Assembly (NCBI GenBank): GCA_903824295.1
Contig: CAIJWE010000068.1
Coordinates: 31,959 to 95,958, forward strand
Origin: an uncultured Chlorobiaceae bacterium
GTDB lineage: Bacteria > Bacteroidota > Chlorobiia > Chlorobiales > Chlorobiaceae
Length of the DNA stretch: 64,000 nt
Direction of reading: 5' to 3'
The position numbers were made by a program, and so were the translations under genes. Position 1 is the first letter of the stretch; every line of letters begins with the position of its first letter. Below, one piece after another: positions 37,309 through 47,531 of the stretch. Below the pieces are notes generated by a model, which searched no databases, was not told the origin of the DNA, and saw nothing but the letters and a program-made list of their open reading frames with translations.

Positions 37309-37983
37309 TCAACAATTTTTTTTAAGATTGAGCAGGTATTCAATCAGCTCATGGATGTTTGTTGCCGGGTTTTTTGAATCAGTACTATGGTTATGTTTTT
37401 GCAACTGCTTCGCCCGTTTCATTGCCTCAGCAAGTTTTTCATTTGTCAAGGCAAAAATGTTGTTGGCGCCCTTGCTATAGCCAGGGATTCGACCTTTTTT
37501 ATTCAACTCTTTCAATACCAGATCACAGTTCGAGGCATTCCCTTGAGCACAGAATGGTTTTGTCGTATAGATAAAATGCAGCAGTAACCAGAACTCGAAA
37601 CAGGGGGCTGATATGATCGCTTTAAAAACAACATCCTCACCCAGCTTCTTCTCATGCAACAGACTCATTGCATCATTGAAGGTTGTATGCTTATCTCTGT
37701 CAATCACGCAATACACACGGTCATAATCCGTATCTCTATTAAATTTTGCGATAGCGTAATGAACGACACTGAGCGGATCAGAACCGCACTCTTTTCCACA
37801 AATGGTAATATTAGCACTGCTTAGCTTGTAGGTGTCGAGGATTTCTTTGAAGTAGTGTGGTTCAGTTTTTTCTCCTTCACAGACGATAAGTACCCTGTCG
37901 TAGGAAGATTTCCCGGGATTCTTCCGCTTCAGGGAGGCAGCTTCTCTCTGTTTGCGTTTATGAAAAATATTGTCAGAGCCCAT
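37309..37983 (-). CDS. RloB-family protein (Toprim-like nuclease partner)
   Basis: 224 residues. After a basic start comes a Toprim-like core: LIVCEGEKTEPHYF with E36/E38 and VIDRDKH with D95/D97, likely metal ligands. SAPCFEFWLLLHF is the RloB hallmark (SNPCFE-WLLLHF type). RloB/AbiLii proteins pair with an AAA ATPase in phage defence; cleavage of nucleic acid is inferred. It is translated after the ATPase by a TGATG one-base overlap. The lysine-rich N-terminus may bind nucleic acid. Confidence 0.8.
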   Translation of the reverse strand: MGSDNIFHKRKQREAASLKRKNPGKSSYDRVLIVCEGEKTEPHYFKEILDTYKLSSANITICGKECGSDPLSVVHYAIAKFNRDTDYDRVYCVIDRDKHTTFNDAMSLLHEKKLGEDVVFKAIISAPCFEFWLLLHFIYTTKPFCAQGNASNCDLVLKELNKKGRIPGYSKGANNIFALTNEKLAEAMKRAKQLQKHNHSTDSKNPATNIHELIEYLLNLKKNC

Positions 37984-39251
37984 CAGAACCTCATTTCGCC
38001 AATGTATGGAATCGCCCCGTAACGTCCATTGAGATATCCTTTTTCCAGAGCCTCATCTTTTCGCGGGGTAAAGTCAGATAGTGGATAGAGCTTTGTGGAG
38101 TTGGCCGCATCCTTTTCTGTGAACCAGATTTGATCACGACGGAACAGTTCGTTATCAAGCAAAGAGGTGTCATGTGTCGAAAAAATCAATTGCGCATTAT
38201 TTTTGTTAGTCTGTGGATTGTTGATCATGCCAATGAGAAAACGTACCATCTTGGGGTGCATGCTGTTGTTCAGTTCGTCTACAAAGAGCACGCGTCCCTT
38301 GTCGATCATATTAAGCCAATAGCCAGCAAGACCAAACAGCTTTCTCGTTCCGACTGATTCTTCAAAAAGTTCAAGCGGAACCAATTCTTTTGATCCTCCC
38401 ATCGTGTGCAAAAATTTAATCTCTGGCTGTTCTTTGCCATCTAATGCCTTGCAAAGATATTCCTTAAGAGGCTCTGGCATATCAGATGGTACATCACTTG
38501 ATGCAAACGTCTTGATTTCAACTTTTAGATCAGTAATGCTGAGATCCGCAGCGTTCAGCAGCTCCAATACCCTCTTTTTGCCTGTATCACTCTTGCACAT
38601 TGAGGTCGAATATGACGAAAAAAGGCTTGTCACAGGGATGGTTCGCAGCTTTTGATGGAACCAACTGTAAACAGGTTTCAACTGTTCGTTGTTGAGTTGA
38701 ACAGCGGTAGACAGAAACAGAGCGTTACTGCGCGTAGCTTGTTGTAGCAATGTTTTCTTGCCTTTGAACTTGCTGCCGAAATACCAGTTTTCTTGCATGG
38801 TGACACTATTGTATTCCCGTTCAAACCAGCGCTGGGGACGACCTTCTGGATAAGCGATCAGCCATTCGTGAGTGACTCGCGTAGCGTTGACAGCAAAACC
38901 ATACTGGTAACGAATCCCTTCTTGCAGAAACAGTACCTCAAATTCACTCGGTTCAGTTCGACTGATGGTATTGAAGAGAAATGGCTTGACATTGATTGGC
39001 TCCCCCTCCTGCCCCTCCTTGGATGATTCAGTAACAAAGTTCTCCATGAAATCCATTGCTTCAAGGATGTTGCTTTTTCCAGAGGCATTAGGGCCGTAAA
39101 TCACGACAGAACGTAGCAGGGGAGGTAAGCCTTTTTCAGCCGTCATGAAGCAGTTTTGTTCTTGCAACTCACTGATAGAGCTGGCAACCATACTCAAGGT
39201 CTGCTTTGAATGAATCGATTTGAAGTTGGTGACGCTGAATTCAATTACCAT
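37983..39251 (-). CDS. RloA-type AAA/ABC ATPase
   Basis: 422 residues, OLD-like/AAA15 ATPase of the SMC-Rad50 clade: MVIEFSVTNFKSI, Walker A YGPNASGKS (52-60), Walker B VLFVDELNNSMHPK, and the switch region IFSTHDTSLLD. The pair with RloB resembles Lactococcus AbiL and the rlo genes linked to type I restriction loci, though no hsd genes are near. It is read first in a two-gene operon. Sensor or motor function in phage response is inferred. Confidence 0.85.
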   Translation of the reverse strand: MVIEFSVTNFKSIHSKQTLSMVASSISELQEQNCFMTAEKGLPPLLRSVVIYGPNASGKSNILEAMDFMENFVTESSKEGQEGEPINVKPFLFNTISRTEPSEFEVLFLQEGIRYQYGFAVNATRVTHEWLIAYPEGRPQRWFEREYNSVTMQENWYFGSKFKGKKTLLQQATRSNALFLSTAVQLNNEQLKPVYSWFHQKLRTIPVTSLFSSYSTSMCKSDTGKKRVLELLNAADLSITDLKVEIKTFASSDVPSDMPEPLKEYLCKALDGKEQPEIKFLHTMGGSKELVPLELFEESVGTRKLFGLAGYWLNMIDKGRVLFVDELNNSMHPKMVRFLIGMINNPQTNKNNAQLIFSTHDTSLLDNELFRRDQIWFTEKDAANSTKLYPLSDFTPRKDEALEKGYLNGRYGAIPYIGEMRF

Positions 39252-39447
39252 AACTGATTCAATTTAAAGTTTAATCTCAAGCCTTATATTGCGTTTTTTA
39301 TGCAAAAATCAATGTTTAATTTAAAAAAAATATTCATACATACAAATAACAACACCGTAGTGTAGGTCACACTCCTCAGTCAACTCCGCACGGGCCAGAA
39401 TGACCAGATAGCCAAGATCTGAGGAGACCAGTGAGGCAATCAGCGAT

Positions 39448-39573
39448 ATGGATAAGAGTTACCTCATGAGCAATGAGCAGAGTGCAGCACCTTACATCAA
39501 GACACCGCTCGAAAGAGGAGCAGTGATCTCGATCTGTGATAAAAACACTGATGAGCATATCGCGACCAAATGA
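39448..39573 (+). other. Short orphan reading frame, possible phage-gene remnant
   Basis: 41 residues from ATG 39448. The frame is also open for about 12 codons upstream of the ATG. No family recognised and no good ribosome site. It ends 4 bases before the decayed phage-like gene at 39578 and may be the tail of a neighbouring lost phage gene. Confidence 0.3.
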
Positions 39574-39577
39574 CAAG

Positions 39578-39861
39578 ATGTTTGAATTAAAGCAAAACCG
39601 AAACGCAGGGTGACGGCACGATCAAGGTAGAGGGTTATGCCTCCAGAAAGGCTGTCGATTGAGATGGCGAAACGGTGACGGCGGATGCCATGAAAGCTGC
39701 AATCCCGGAATAAACTGAAGTTTTGTGTTGTGCGAGAAAAATGCTCTAACAGAAAGGTACGCTCTTTCAAAGCGTGGGCCAGAGACTCGACAGGGGTAGC
39801 CATTCCTGTGACTACCGTCCTTCTGGAAGGCGAGTACGACAGAAACGACTTGTCGAAATAA
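39578..39861 (+). pseudogene. Decayed phage gene, prohead-protease-like
   Basis: Frame 39606-39713 reads GDGTIKVEGYASRKAVD, a TGA stop (39660-39662), then DGETVTADAMKAAIPE before TAA 39711. The pattern (V-GYAS--AVD-DGE-VTADA---A-PE) resembles XkdF-like or other prohead-type serine proteases of tailed phages. A different frame takes over with LKF-VVRE and runs to TAA 39859-39861, so at least one frameshift is needed. The likely original start is ATG 39578 (MFELK), also out of frame. Clearly non-functional. It neighbours the RloAB pair. Confidence 0.55.
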
Positions 39862-40043
39862 AAAGAATTTCGTTCATTGTTCTTCGGTATCCTGTTTTCG
39901 TGATCTCGTTTTCAGGAGATACTATCAAAGCCTCCGATTTGCCCTCGGAGGCTTCTATTTTTCTCGAAACTGTTGTTTTTTGTACCTTCTCAGGATCTCA
40001 TACAAAAGCAAAGGCGGAGCAACAGATATATTTTAAATGATTT

Positions 40044-41297
40044 ATGAAATTTGCGCAGAAAAATAAAGTGTTTTCATGGCTGCTGTTTGATTTTGCCAAC
40101 ACTTCTTTCAGCGTGATGATGGTCACCTTTGTCTTTCCCCTTTTCTTCAAAAATGTTATCTGCAATGGAGAGCCCTGGGGCGATGCCCTGTGGGGTTTCA
40201 GCATCAGCCTTTCGATGCTGCTCGTTGCCCTCATCTCGCCGGTTCTTGGAGCTGCTGCCGACTATTCGGGAAAACGAAAGCGCTTTCTCTTCGCCTTTAC
40301 CATCACCTCTGTTATTGCTACAGCCCTGCTCTCCTTTTCGGGCCCTGGCATGGCCGTGGCAGCGGTGTTGTTGTTTCTTCTTGCCAATATGGGCTTTGAG
40401 GGTGGGCTGGTTTTCTATGACGCCTATCTCAAGGAACTTGCTTCCGATAAAAGTGTCGGCAGACTTTCCGGCTATGGTTTTGCCATGGGCTACCTTGGTG
40501 CGCTCTCCATTCTTTTGCTGGTAAAGCCATTGCTCAGTAACGGGATTGTTTTGTCGAACATGCCGAATGTGCAAATGAGCTTTTTGGTGGCCGCACTGTT
40601 TTTTGCACTCTTTTCTGCTCCGCTTTTTCTTGTACTGCGGGATGAAAAAAAAGAGGACCGACCGGCACTCTCTTCGGCAGCGCTCATCGCCTCCATCAAG
40701 GAGGTGAAGTATACGGTGCAGCATATCATGAGTTACCCCGACCTTGCCCGCTTTCTTCTTGCCTACTTTTTTTATAATGATGCCATCTTGACCGTTATTG
40801 CCTTTTCGTCGATTTATGCCCAGAATACCCTTGGCTTTACGACCGGAGAGCTGATACAGTTTTTTATGCTGGTGCAGACGACGGCCATTGCCGGTTCTGT
40901 TATTTTTGGTTTTGTGACTGATAAAATCGGGCCCAAAAAAACGATTGTCATCACCCTTTTAATCTGGTTTGTTGTTGTTGTTGCGGCTATTTTTGCCGAC
41001 AGCAAGGAGCTTTTTTTCTATACGGGAATGCTTGCCGGCATGTCCATGGGCTCTTCGCAGGCAGCATCGAGATCCATGATGACCCGTCTGACACCCCAGG
41101 AACATGTTACTGAGTTTTTTGGTTTTTACGATGGCACCTTCGGTAAAGCTTCGGCCGTGGTTGGACCTCTCGTCTTCGGGATAGTTTCTGCGCAGGCTGG
41201 AAGCCAGAAGGTGGCGCTCGCTTCTCTCTTGTTTTTTTTTACAATTGGCCTGCTGCTGATGACCAGGGTAAGATCGGTCGCGAGCGAACCCCGGTGA
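40044..41297 (+). CDS. Major facilitator transporter, UMF1/Atg22-like
   Basis: 417 residues with about 12 membrane helices. The start VFSWLLFDFANTSFS and the loop AAADYSGKRKRFLF resemble UMF1/Atg22-type effluxers. PKKTIVI and MGSSQAASRSMMTRLTP add to this match. Relatives include vacuolar amino-acid exporters; the substrate here is unknown. It begins after the phage relic, so it marks the right edge of that island. yihY-like gene follows after 72 bases. Confidence 0.85.
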   Translation: MKFAQKNKVFSWLLFDFANTSFSVMMVTFVFPLFFKNVICNGEPWGDALWGFSISLSMLLVALISPVLGAAADYSGKRKRFLFAFTITSVIATALLSFSGPGMAVAAVLLFLLANMGFEGGLVFYDAYLKELASDKSVGRLSGYGFAMGYLGALSILLLVKPLLSNGIVLSNMPNVQMSFLVAALFFALFSAPLFLVLRDEKKEDRPALSSAALIASIKEVKYTVQHIMSYPDLARFLLAYFFYNDAILTVIAFSSIYAQNTLGFTTGELIQFFMLVQTTAIAGSVIFGFVTDKIGPKKTIVITLLIWFVVVVAAIFADSKELFFYTGMLAGMSMGSSQAASRSMMTRLTPQEHVTEFFGFYDGTFGKASAVVGPLVFGIVSAQAGSQKVALASLLFFFTIGLLLMTRVRSVASEPR

Positions 41298-41369
41298 AGG
41301 ATAAAGAAATTGAGTATCCGGAACATTCTTTTGCTGCGTAGAGTGGCTTGAGAGCAAAAGGAAGAGAAA

Positions 41370-42644
41370 ATGGAAAGAAGAACGAAAATATCGAAACCTG
41401 CCTTCCATGCTGAAGCTGCGCACTATCTGCGCGCTTTCGGCCCCTTTTTCTGGAAAAATTTTATTCATGACAAAATTTTTATCGGCGCAGGGTCGCTTGC
41501 TTTTCAGACACTTCTCTCGATTGTGCCGATTCTTGCCATCATCCTCTCCATCCTGAATGTTTTTGTTGTTTTTGCCCCTTTCAGACGCTCGATTGAGGAT
41601 TTTCTCGTTCAGAATTTCATGCCTGGTGCCGGGATGGTGCTCAATACCTATCTGACAGATTTTATCGGTAAGACCTCCAGCGTACCGATTCTTGGAGGCG
41701 TCTTTCTTTTTATTATAGCTCTCTTCCTTATTTCAACGGTCGATCATACGCTCAATGATATCTGGGAGGTTCATGCTCCCCGCAAGGCCCTGCAGGGCTT
41801 TACCCTCTACTGGACGGTACTGACTCTCGGGCCAGTGCTTATTGGAAGCAGTCTTGCCGCAAGTTCCTATGTCTGGTATATGATCTTTACAGCAGGGCCC
41901 CTGCTTGAAATGAAACCCAGTTTTCTCTCTCTCTTTCCAGTCATCAACTCGGTTGTTGCTTTTTTTCTGCTTTACATGCTTGTTCCAAACCGTCGTGTCA
42001 GGTTTGCTCATGCCTTTTCCGGCGCGTTGCTTGCTGCGGTTCTTTTTGAACTCTCCAAGCGATGGTTTGCCTTCTATATCAGCCATATTGCGACGTTTGA
42101 GCATATTTATGGTGCGTTGTCGGTTATCCCGATGCTTTTTTTCTGGATCTATCTGGGATGGATTGTGGTGCTGACGGGCGCAGAATTTGTTTTTTGTCTC
42201 GGAGCCCTTAAACCTGAGGGTACGGTTGCCGAACCCTTCAACCCCTTGCGTGGAGTACCCGAAATTCTTTCAGTATTGGCTCATATCTGGAGTGGACAAA
42301 AAAGTGGCAATGCCATGAACATGAAGAAGATTCTGAAGGTTGTCCACGGCCCGACTCCTTCCGGTTTACGGAAAATTGTCGATATTCTCCTGCTGAACGA
42401 GCTGGTTCATCTGACTGTAAATGGTGACCTTGCTGTAAGCCGCGATCTCTATGTTCTGACTCTTTACGATCTTTATGCAATAATTCCATCCGGGTTCTGG
42501 AGTGATGAAAACGGTTCGCTGATTTCAGAAGGTAATAGCGTACATTTGGAAACGATCAACAGGGGAGTCACGGATTGCCTTAAAAGCAGCATGGATCGAC
42601 CCCTTGCACCCTTGTTAGAGGATATTAATAAATCACAAGAATGA
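41370..42644 (+). CDS. YihY/BrkB-family membrane protein
   Basis: 424 residues. Six-helix YihY domain (about 30-290; GSLAFQTLLSIVPILAI, LTGAEFVFCLG) once misnamed RNase BN. The extra 130-residue C-terminal domain (about 300-424) is soluble and could be winged-helix-like. The function of the family is unsettled. The stop overlaps the dnaX start by four bases (ATGA), so the two are translationally coupled. Confidence 0.85.
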   Translation: MERRTKISKPAFHAEAAHYLRAFGPFFWKNFIHDKIFIGAGSLAFQTLLSIVPILAIILSILNVFVVFAPFRRSIEDFLVQNFMPGAGMVLNTYLTDFIGKTSSVPILGGVFLFIIALFLISTVDHTLNDIWEVHAPRKALQGFTLYWTVLTLGPVLIGSSLAASSYVWYMIFTAGPLLEMKPSFLSLFPVINSVVAFFLLYMLVPNRRVRFAHAFSGALLAAVLFELSKRWFAFYISHIATFEHIYGALSVIPMLFFWIYLGWIVVLTGAEFVFCLGALKPEGTVAEPFNPLRGVPEILSVLAHIWSGQKSGNAMNMKKILKVVHGPTPSGLRKIVDILLLNELVHLTVNGDLAVSRDLYVLTLYDLYAIIPSGFWSDENGSLISEGNSVHLETINRGVTDCLKSSMDRPLAPLLEDINKSQE

Positions 42645-44409
42645 GTTATCAGGTTATAGCCCGGAAGTACAGACCGGCAAAATTTGCCGACATTACCGCA
42701 CAGGAACATGTTACCCGTACCATACAGAATTCACTGCGCATGGGCCGGGTCGGGCATGGTTATATTTTTTCGGGATTGCGCGGCGTTGGCAAGACTACCG
42801 CAGCAAGGGTTTTTGCCAAGGCACTGAACTGCCAGAAGATGATGGAGGATGCCGAGTACCTTCAGCAGGTTACCGAACCTTGCGGAGAGTGTGAGAGCTG
42901 CCTTGACTTTGATGCCGGCACCAGCATGAATATTGCGGAGTTTGATGCCGCATCCAACAACAGTGTCGATGATATCCGCACCTTGCGTGAAAATGTGCGC
43001 TACGGGCCGCAGAAGGGAATCTACCGCGTCTATATTATTGATGAGGTACACATGCTCTCCATCGCAGCGTTCAACGCCTTCCTGAAAACCCTTGAGGAGC
43101 CGCCGCCCCACGCAATTTTCATTTTTGCCACAACCGAACTCCACAAGATTCCGGCCACCATTGCCTCCCGCTGCCAGCGCTTCAATTTCAAGAGGATTCC
43201 TCTCGAAGAGATACAGAAGCAACTGCAACTTATTTGTGATGCCGAGCAGATAAAGGTTGACGGTGATGCCTTGCAGCTCATCGGTCGCAAGGCACAGGGC
43301 TCCATGCGCGATGCACAGAGTATTCTTGACCAGGTTATTGCATTTTCAGCCGAAAACGATCACACGGGAAGCATCACCTACCTCGGCGTCTCTGAATTGC
43401 TGAACTATATCGATGATGACCACCTCTTTGAGGTTACGGATGCCGTCGCGGAGCGCAATGCATCAAAAATGCTTGATGTTGCGCAGTTTGTGATCAGGAA
43501 TGGCTATGACGAACAGGATTTCCTTGAAAAATTGATTGAGCATTTGAGAAATTTTCTGGTGGTACAGAATCTCTCCTCCACCCGTCTTGTTGAGCGTCCC
43601 GACGCAATTCGTGAGCGCTACAGCCTGGATGCCGCCAATTTTTCCCCTTTTGCCGTCATGCAGATGGTTGACTTTCTTCTGCTCACCCAGAAAGAGTTGA
43701 AGTTCCAGTTTGAATACCAGTTTCGTTTTGAGCTTGCACTGCTGAAATTGATTGACATCGTGCACGCCGTGCCGTTGGCTTCGATCTCGGCGGAAGCACA
43801 ACCGCAACTGCAGGCTCAAAAAAAAAAGCACCTGACAAGCCTCTGAAAAAGGAGCCAGCTCCTGCTGCGTCACTTTCCGCACCATCCGTCCCTGCTCCTG
43901 CCGCGAAGCCCTCTGAAAAAGGGGAGTTTGATCTTGGTTCGTGGCAGAAAAAGCTCTCAAGTTTTGCATCAAACTCAGCATTGCCGCAGATGCTTCCCAG
44001 GGGTTTATCCGAAACAGTGCATCACGAAGGTGTTGAGCCCCTGGCTGATCTTGCCTTGCTCAAGGTTGAATGGCACCAGTTTCTTGAGTATATGGCCAAA
44101 AAACCTAAAAATCTGATGGCAACGCACCTGCAATCATGCGAACTTGTTGCCTGCACTCCCGGCGGAGTGCTCGACATTGCCTGTTGCCGAAAGTTTTCCT
44201 ACGAGGAGCTTCAGCAGGAGCGCTCAGAACTGCAGCAGGAAATTTCAGCGTTTTATGCCCTGCCGCTCCAGATCCGTATTTCTTATGATGCAGAAAAAGA
44301 TGCCTGTACCAGAGAGAAGACGGTCTTTACTATTTTTCAGGAGCTTTCACAACACAATGAGGTCATTCGCTTTCTTGTTACCGAGTTTGGAGGGGAACTG
44401 GTCTATTGA
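42641..44409 (+). CDS. dnaX: DNA polymerase III tau subunit via -1 frameshift (also gamma)
   Basis: Clamp-loader ATPase. N-terminal part: KYRPAKFADITAQEH, Walker A GLRGVGKTT, zinc Cys cluster CGECESC, DEVHML and the SRC sensor motif. The zero frame ends at TGA 43844-43846, giving a 401-residue gamma-like form. An A10 run (43818-43827) carries A AAA AAG in the zero-frame register, as in E. coli dnaX. A -1 shift there continues into a Pro/Ala-rich linker and a conserved C-terminal domain to 44409 (about 589 residues, tau). A sequencing indel is the alternative, but position and product match known dnaX slippage. It overlaps the YihY gene by four bases. Confidence 0.85.
43818..43828 (+). promoter_or_regulatory. 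dnaX slippery site
   Basis: Ten As followed by G. In the zero frame codons are CAA AAA AAA AAG, containing the heptamer A AAA AAG at 43822-43828. Either ribosomal -1 slippage or RNA polymerase adding one A would join gamma and tau frames. A small stem (AGGAG/CTCCT around CCAG, 43850-43863) lies 21 bases downstream. Confidence 0.75.
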
Positions 44410-44513
44410 GTGATGGTTTCGGGGCCACCGGGTTTTATAAATGAGGAAATATTCTTCATATTCATGCTTTTAAGTTTTTTCAACTTCTCTATACAAAGGA
44501 CGACAGGAATATT

Positions 44514-46319
44514 ATGACAAAAGCTGCAGAGAGCACGCAGATTCTGAAAAACCGGTTCCGCTCTGATTATTGCGGATTTTTGAGTCCGGAGCGTGAGCAT
44601 GGCTCTGTCAGGCTTGCGGGCTGGGTTCACAGAAAACGGGATCACGGGGGGCTGATTTTTATTGATTTGAGAGATCATACCGGTATCTGCCAGCTTGTTA
44701 TCCAGCCTGAGCAGCAGGAACTCTTTGCAAAAGCAGAGCAACTGCATCTCGAATCAGTTATCTGCATCGAGGGTGTCGTTGTCCGGCGTGCTCCGGGTGC
44801 CATCAATCCCCGACTTGCATCAGGTGAAATTGAGGTGGTTGTCAGCCAAATCTCGGTTGAGAGCAATGCACAAACACTGCCCTTTCCGGTGGCCGACGAA
44901 GTGCAGACCTCTGAAGAGCTGCGCCTGAAATACCGCTTCATCGATCTGCGCCGTGAAAAAATTCATGAAAACATTATTTTTCGAAGCCGCCTTACCGCTG
45001 CGGTGCGCCGTTACCTCGAAGGGCAGGATTTTATCGAAATACAGACTCCGATACTCACCTCCAGCTCACCGGAAGGTGCACGCGACTTTCTTGTTCCAAG
45101 CCGGCTCCATCCAGGTAAATTCTATGCCCTTCCCCAGGCACCCCAGCAGTTCAAGCAATTGCTCATGGTATCAGGTTTTCCCCGCTATTTTCAGATAGCC
45201 CCCTGTTTCCGCGATGAAGATGCCCGTGCCGATCGCAGCCCTGGTGAGTTCTATCAGCTTGATATGGAGATGGCCTTCATTGAACAGGACGATCTCTTTG
45301 CCATCCTTGAAGGGATGATTGAGCACCTCACCAGCACCATGTCGCACAAGCGCATCACCCGGTTCCCCTTCCCGAGGATCAGCTATAAAGAGGTGATGAA
45401 CCGGTTCGGTACCGACAAACCTGATCTGCGCATTCCGCTTGAAATCAGCGATGTCACTCCGCTCTTTGTCGGTTCAGCCTTCAAGGTCTTTGCCAACAGC
45501 ACTGTAGAGGGCTCCTGCGTCAAGGCGCTGGTGCTCAAGGGGCGCGGCAATGAATCGAGGCTTTTTTACGACAAGGCTGAAAAACGGGCCAAAGAGCTCG
45601 GTTCAGGCGGTCTTGCCTATATCCAGTTCAAAGAGGAGGGTCCAAAAGGGCCGGTCGTCAAGTTTCTCTCCGAAACCGATCTCTCAACACTCAAAAGCCA
45701 TCTTGCCCTTGAAAATGGTGACGTCGTCTTTTTCGGAGCAGGGAAGTGGGCCGCGACCTGCAAGATCATGGGCGGGATGAGAACATACTTCGGCGATCTC
45801 TTTACGCTCGACAAGGACGAACTCTCCTTCTGCTGGATTGTCGACTTTCCGATGTTTGAGTACAACGAGGAGGCCAAAAAAATTGACTTTTCACACAACC
45901 CCTTCTCCATGCCGCAGGGTGAGATGGAGGCGCTCGAAACCATGTCGCCTCTCGATATTCTTGCCTACCAGTACGACATCGTCTGTAACGGCATTGAACT
46001 GTCAAGCGGCGCCATCCGCAACCACAAGCCGGAGATCATGTATAAGGCTTTCGGTATTGCCGGTTACGAAAAAGAGGAGGTTGACGCGCGCTTCGGCCAC
46101 ATGATCGAAGCCTTCAAGCTTGGCGCACCACCGCACGGAGGCATCGCTCCCGGCCTTGACCGCCTTGTTATGATCCTGTGCGACGAGCAGAATATCCGGG
46201 AAGTCATCGCATTCCCGATGAACCAGCAGGCTCAGGATCTGATGATGGGCTCTCCTTCAGAAGTGACGCCTGTTCAGCTCAAGGAGTTGCATTTGCAAAT
46301 TGCTCTGCCGAAAAAATAA
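44514..46319 (+). CDS. aspS: Aspartyl-tRNA synthetase
   Basis: 601 residues, the long bacterial form with GAD insertion. Anticodon-binding OB domain (about 15-115; [19 protein letters not shown]), motif 2 [19 protein letters not shown], and motif 3 GLDRLVMIL with ATP site [11 protein letters not shown]. It charges tRNA-Asp; whether it also mischarges tRNA-Asn cannot be told without knowing if an asnS exists. AGGA-rich ribosome site before ATG 44514. Confidence 0.97.
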   Translation: MTKAAESTQILKNRFRSDYCGFLSPEREHGSVRLAGWVHRKRDHGGLIFIDLRDHTGICQLVIQPEQQELFAKAEQLHLESVICIEGVVVRRAPGAINPRLASGEIEVVVSQISVESNAQTLPFPVADEVQTSEELRLKYRFIDLRREKIHENIIFRSRLTAAVRRYLEGQDFIEIQTPILTSSSPEGARDFLVPSRLHPGKFYALPQAPQQFKQLLMVSGFPRYFQIAPCFRDEDARADRSPGEFYQLDMEMAFIEQDDLFAILEGMIEHLTSTMSHKRITRFPFPRISYKEVMNRFGTDKPDLRIPLEISDVTPLFVGSAFKVFANSTVEGSCVKALVLKGRGNESRLFYDKAEKRAKELGSGGLAYIQFKEEGPKGPVVKFLSETDLSTLKSHLALENGDVVFFGAGKWAATCKIMGGMRTYFGDLFTLDKDELSFCWIVDFPMFEYNEEAKKIDFSHNPFSMPQGEMEALETMSPLDILAYQYDIVCNGIELSSGAIRNHKPEIMYKAFGIAGYEKEEVDARFGHMIEAFKLGAPPHGGIAPGLDRLVMILCDEQNIREVIAFPMNQQAQDLMMGSPSEVTPVQLKELHLQIALPKK

Positions 46320-46375
46320 TTGACACTTGTCAAAATCGATAATTGACAACGAAAGAAGGGTCTTAAATGCTGAAT

Positions 46376-46407
46376 GAAGGGGAGTTTCTCTGTTGGAACT
46401 TCCCTTC
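46376..46407. terminator. Hairpin between aspS and YjbQ gene
   Basis: 11-base arms GAAGGGGAGTT and AACTTCCCTTC (one G-T pair) with a 10-base loop, 57 bases after aspS and 43 bases before the convergent gene. It lacks a long T tract, so it is a weaker terminator candidate. Confidence 0.5.
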
Positions 46408-46449
46408 AAGGATTGTCGCTCTGTGTTTAATCCTTGACCGTTCAGACTC

Positions 46450-46869
46450 TTATTCACCAATAATCTTGATGAGTACCCGTTTTTTTCTCTTGCCGTCAAA
46501 CTCTCCGTAGAAAATCTGCTCCCAGGTACCAAAATGCAGCCGCCCTTTTGTGACGGCAACAACGACCTCCCGACCCATGATCTGGCGCTTGTGATGGGCA
46601 TCGCCATTATCCTCTCCGGTTTTGTTGTGCTGGTAGCGGCTTAGCGGTTCATGCGGAGCCAGCTCCTCAAGCCAGCGCCTGTAGTCCTGATGCAGCCCCG
46701 GTTCGTCATCATTGATAAAGACAGATGCCGTTATGTGCATCGCATTTACCAGACAGAGTCCCTCCTGAATGCCGCTTTCCAGAAGAGCCCGCTCAACGTC
46801 GCCAGTAATATTGACAAAATCCATCCTTGCCTGTACCTGTAGCCAGAGTTCCTTGGTGTATGATTTCAT
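46450..46869 (-). CDS. YjbQ/UPF0047 family protein
   Basis: 139 residues. Motifs [40 protein letters not shown], and [18 protein letters not shown] are the YjbQ pattern with conserved His and Asp that bind metal. Members show weak thiamine-phosphate synthase activity, but the true role is unsettled. Single-gene unit on the minus strand. Confidence 0.9.
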   Translation of the reverse strand: MKSYTKELWLQVQARMDFVNITGDVERALLESGIQEGLCLVNAMHITASVFINDDEPGLHQDYRRWLEELAPHEPLSRYQHNKTGEDNGDAHHKRQIMGREVVVAVTKGRLHFGTWEQIFYGEFDGKRKKRVLIKIIGE

Positions 46870-47531
46870 GTTTCAGAAGGTTAACGTTCAGAGTGTTGCC
46901 CGCCATAAGCCTTTATATACCGAAAGTTATCATTTTAAGTGGTGGAATTTTACGCTTGATCACTCTTGCCCGGTTTAACCGGGGATCAATATCGCGGGTG
47001 ATGTGCATTCGGGAGACCGGCTCCGTTTGAACGCAGCATGATTCAGTGGCGCAAAAAATCTGAGCAACACTATCGGCGAGATTGGCAGCACGCTGAAGAT
47101 TTTATGGGCAATCTCCTACCGGAATTTGGGGTTATCGTGGTAACAAAGGGCGGGTTCCTGTTCATTTCAAACGGTTACACCGAACACGCATTTCTTTAGC
47201 CTTTTATTGTTATGTCGAGCCGCAGCATGAGCGACTCGGATGAATGATGGTGACAAGCCGCTGGTTGGAGCCTTTACTCTTTCAGAGGATCCCCGTATTC
47301 TGGCTGACGAGTTGATAGCTTTTTTATCACGCAATGACACTGTGGAGCAACAGCAGCGTACCAATATTTATCGGAAGGATCGCTTCAATAAATCTGATTG
47401 GTTTCCGTTGTAGTTTTAAGGCTTTTTTAAGCTTGGGTTCAGGCTTTTTAAAGGTTCGTTTTGATATATTTTTCACTTGAATAAAATTTCTGAAGAGGGC
47501 TTGAGCTAACTTCAACCAACAGGAAAATACG
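46870..47531. other. Gene-poor interval with two orphan short frames
   Basis: 662 bases without a convincing gene. Two plus-strand frames exist: 47038-47199 (53 residues, MIQWRKK) and 47240-47413 (57 residues, MNDGDKP, ending NKSDWFPL). The frame of the second reads back through three stops to 46985 with protein-like composition, which could mean a decayed larger gene. A CCCGGTT/AACCGGG inverted repeat lies at 46969-46983. No family is recognised for either strand. Confidence 0.3.

Noticed and set aside
39492..39803. A 103-residue minus-strand frame in the relic region
   Set aside because: No motif or ribosome site; the plus strand gives recognisable phage-like sequence instead.
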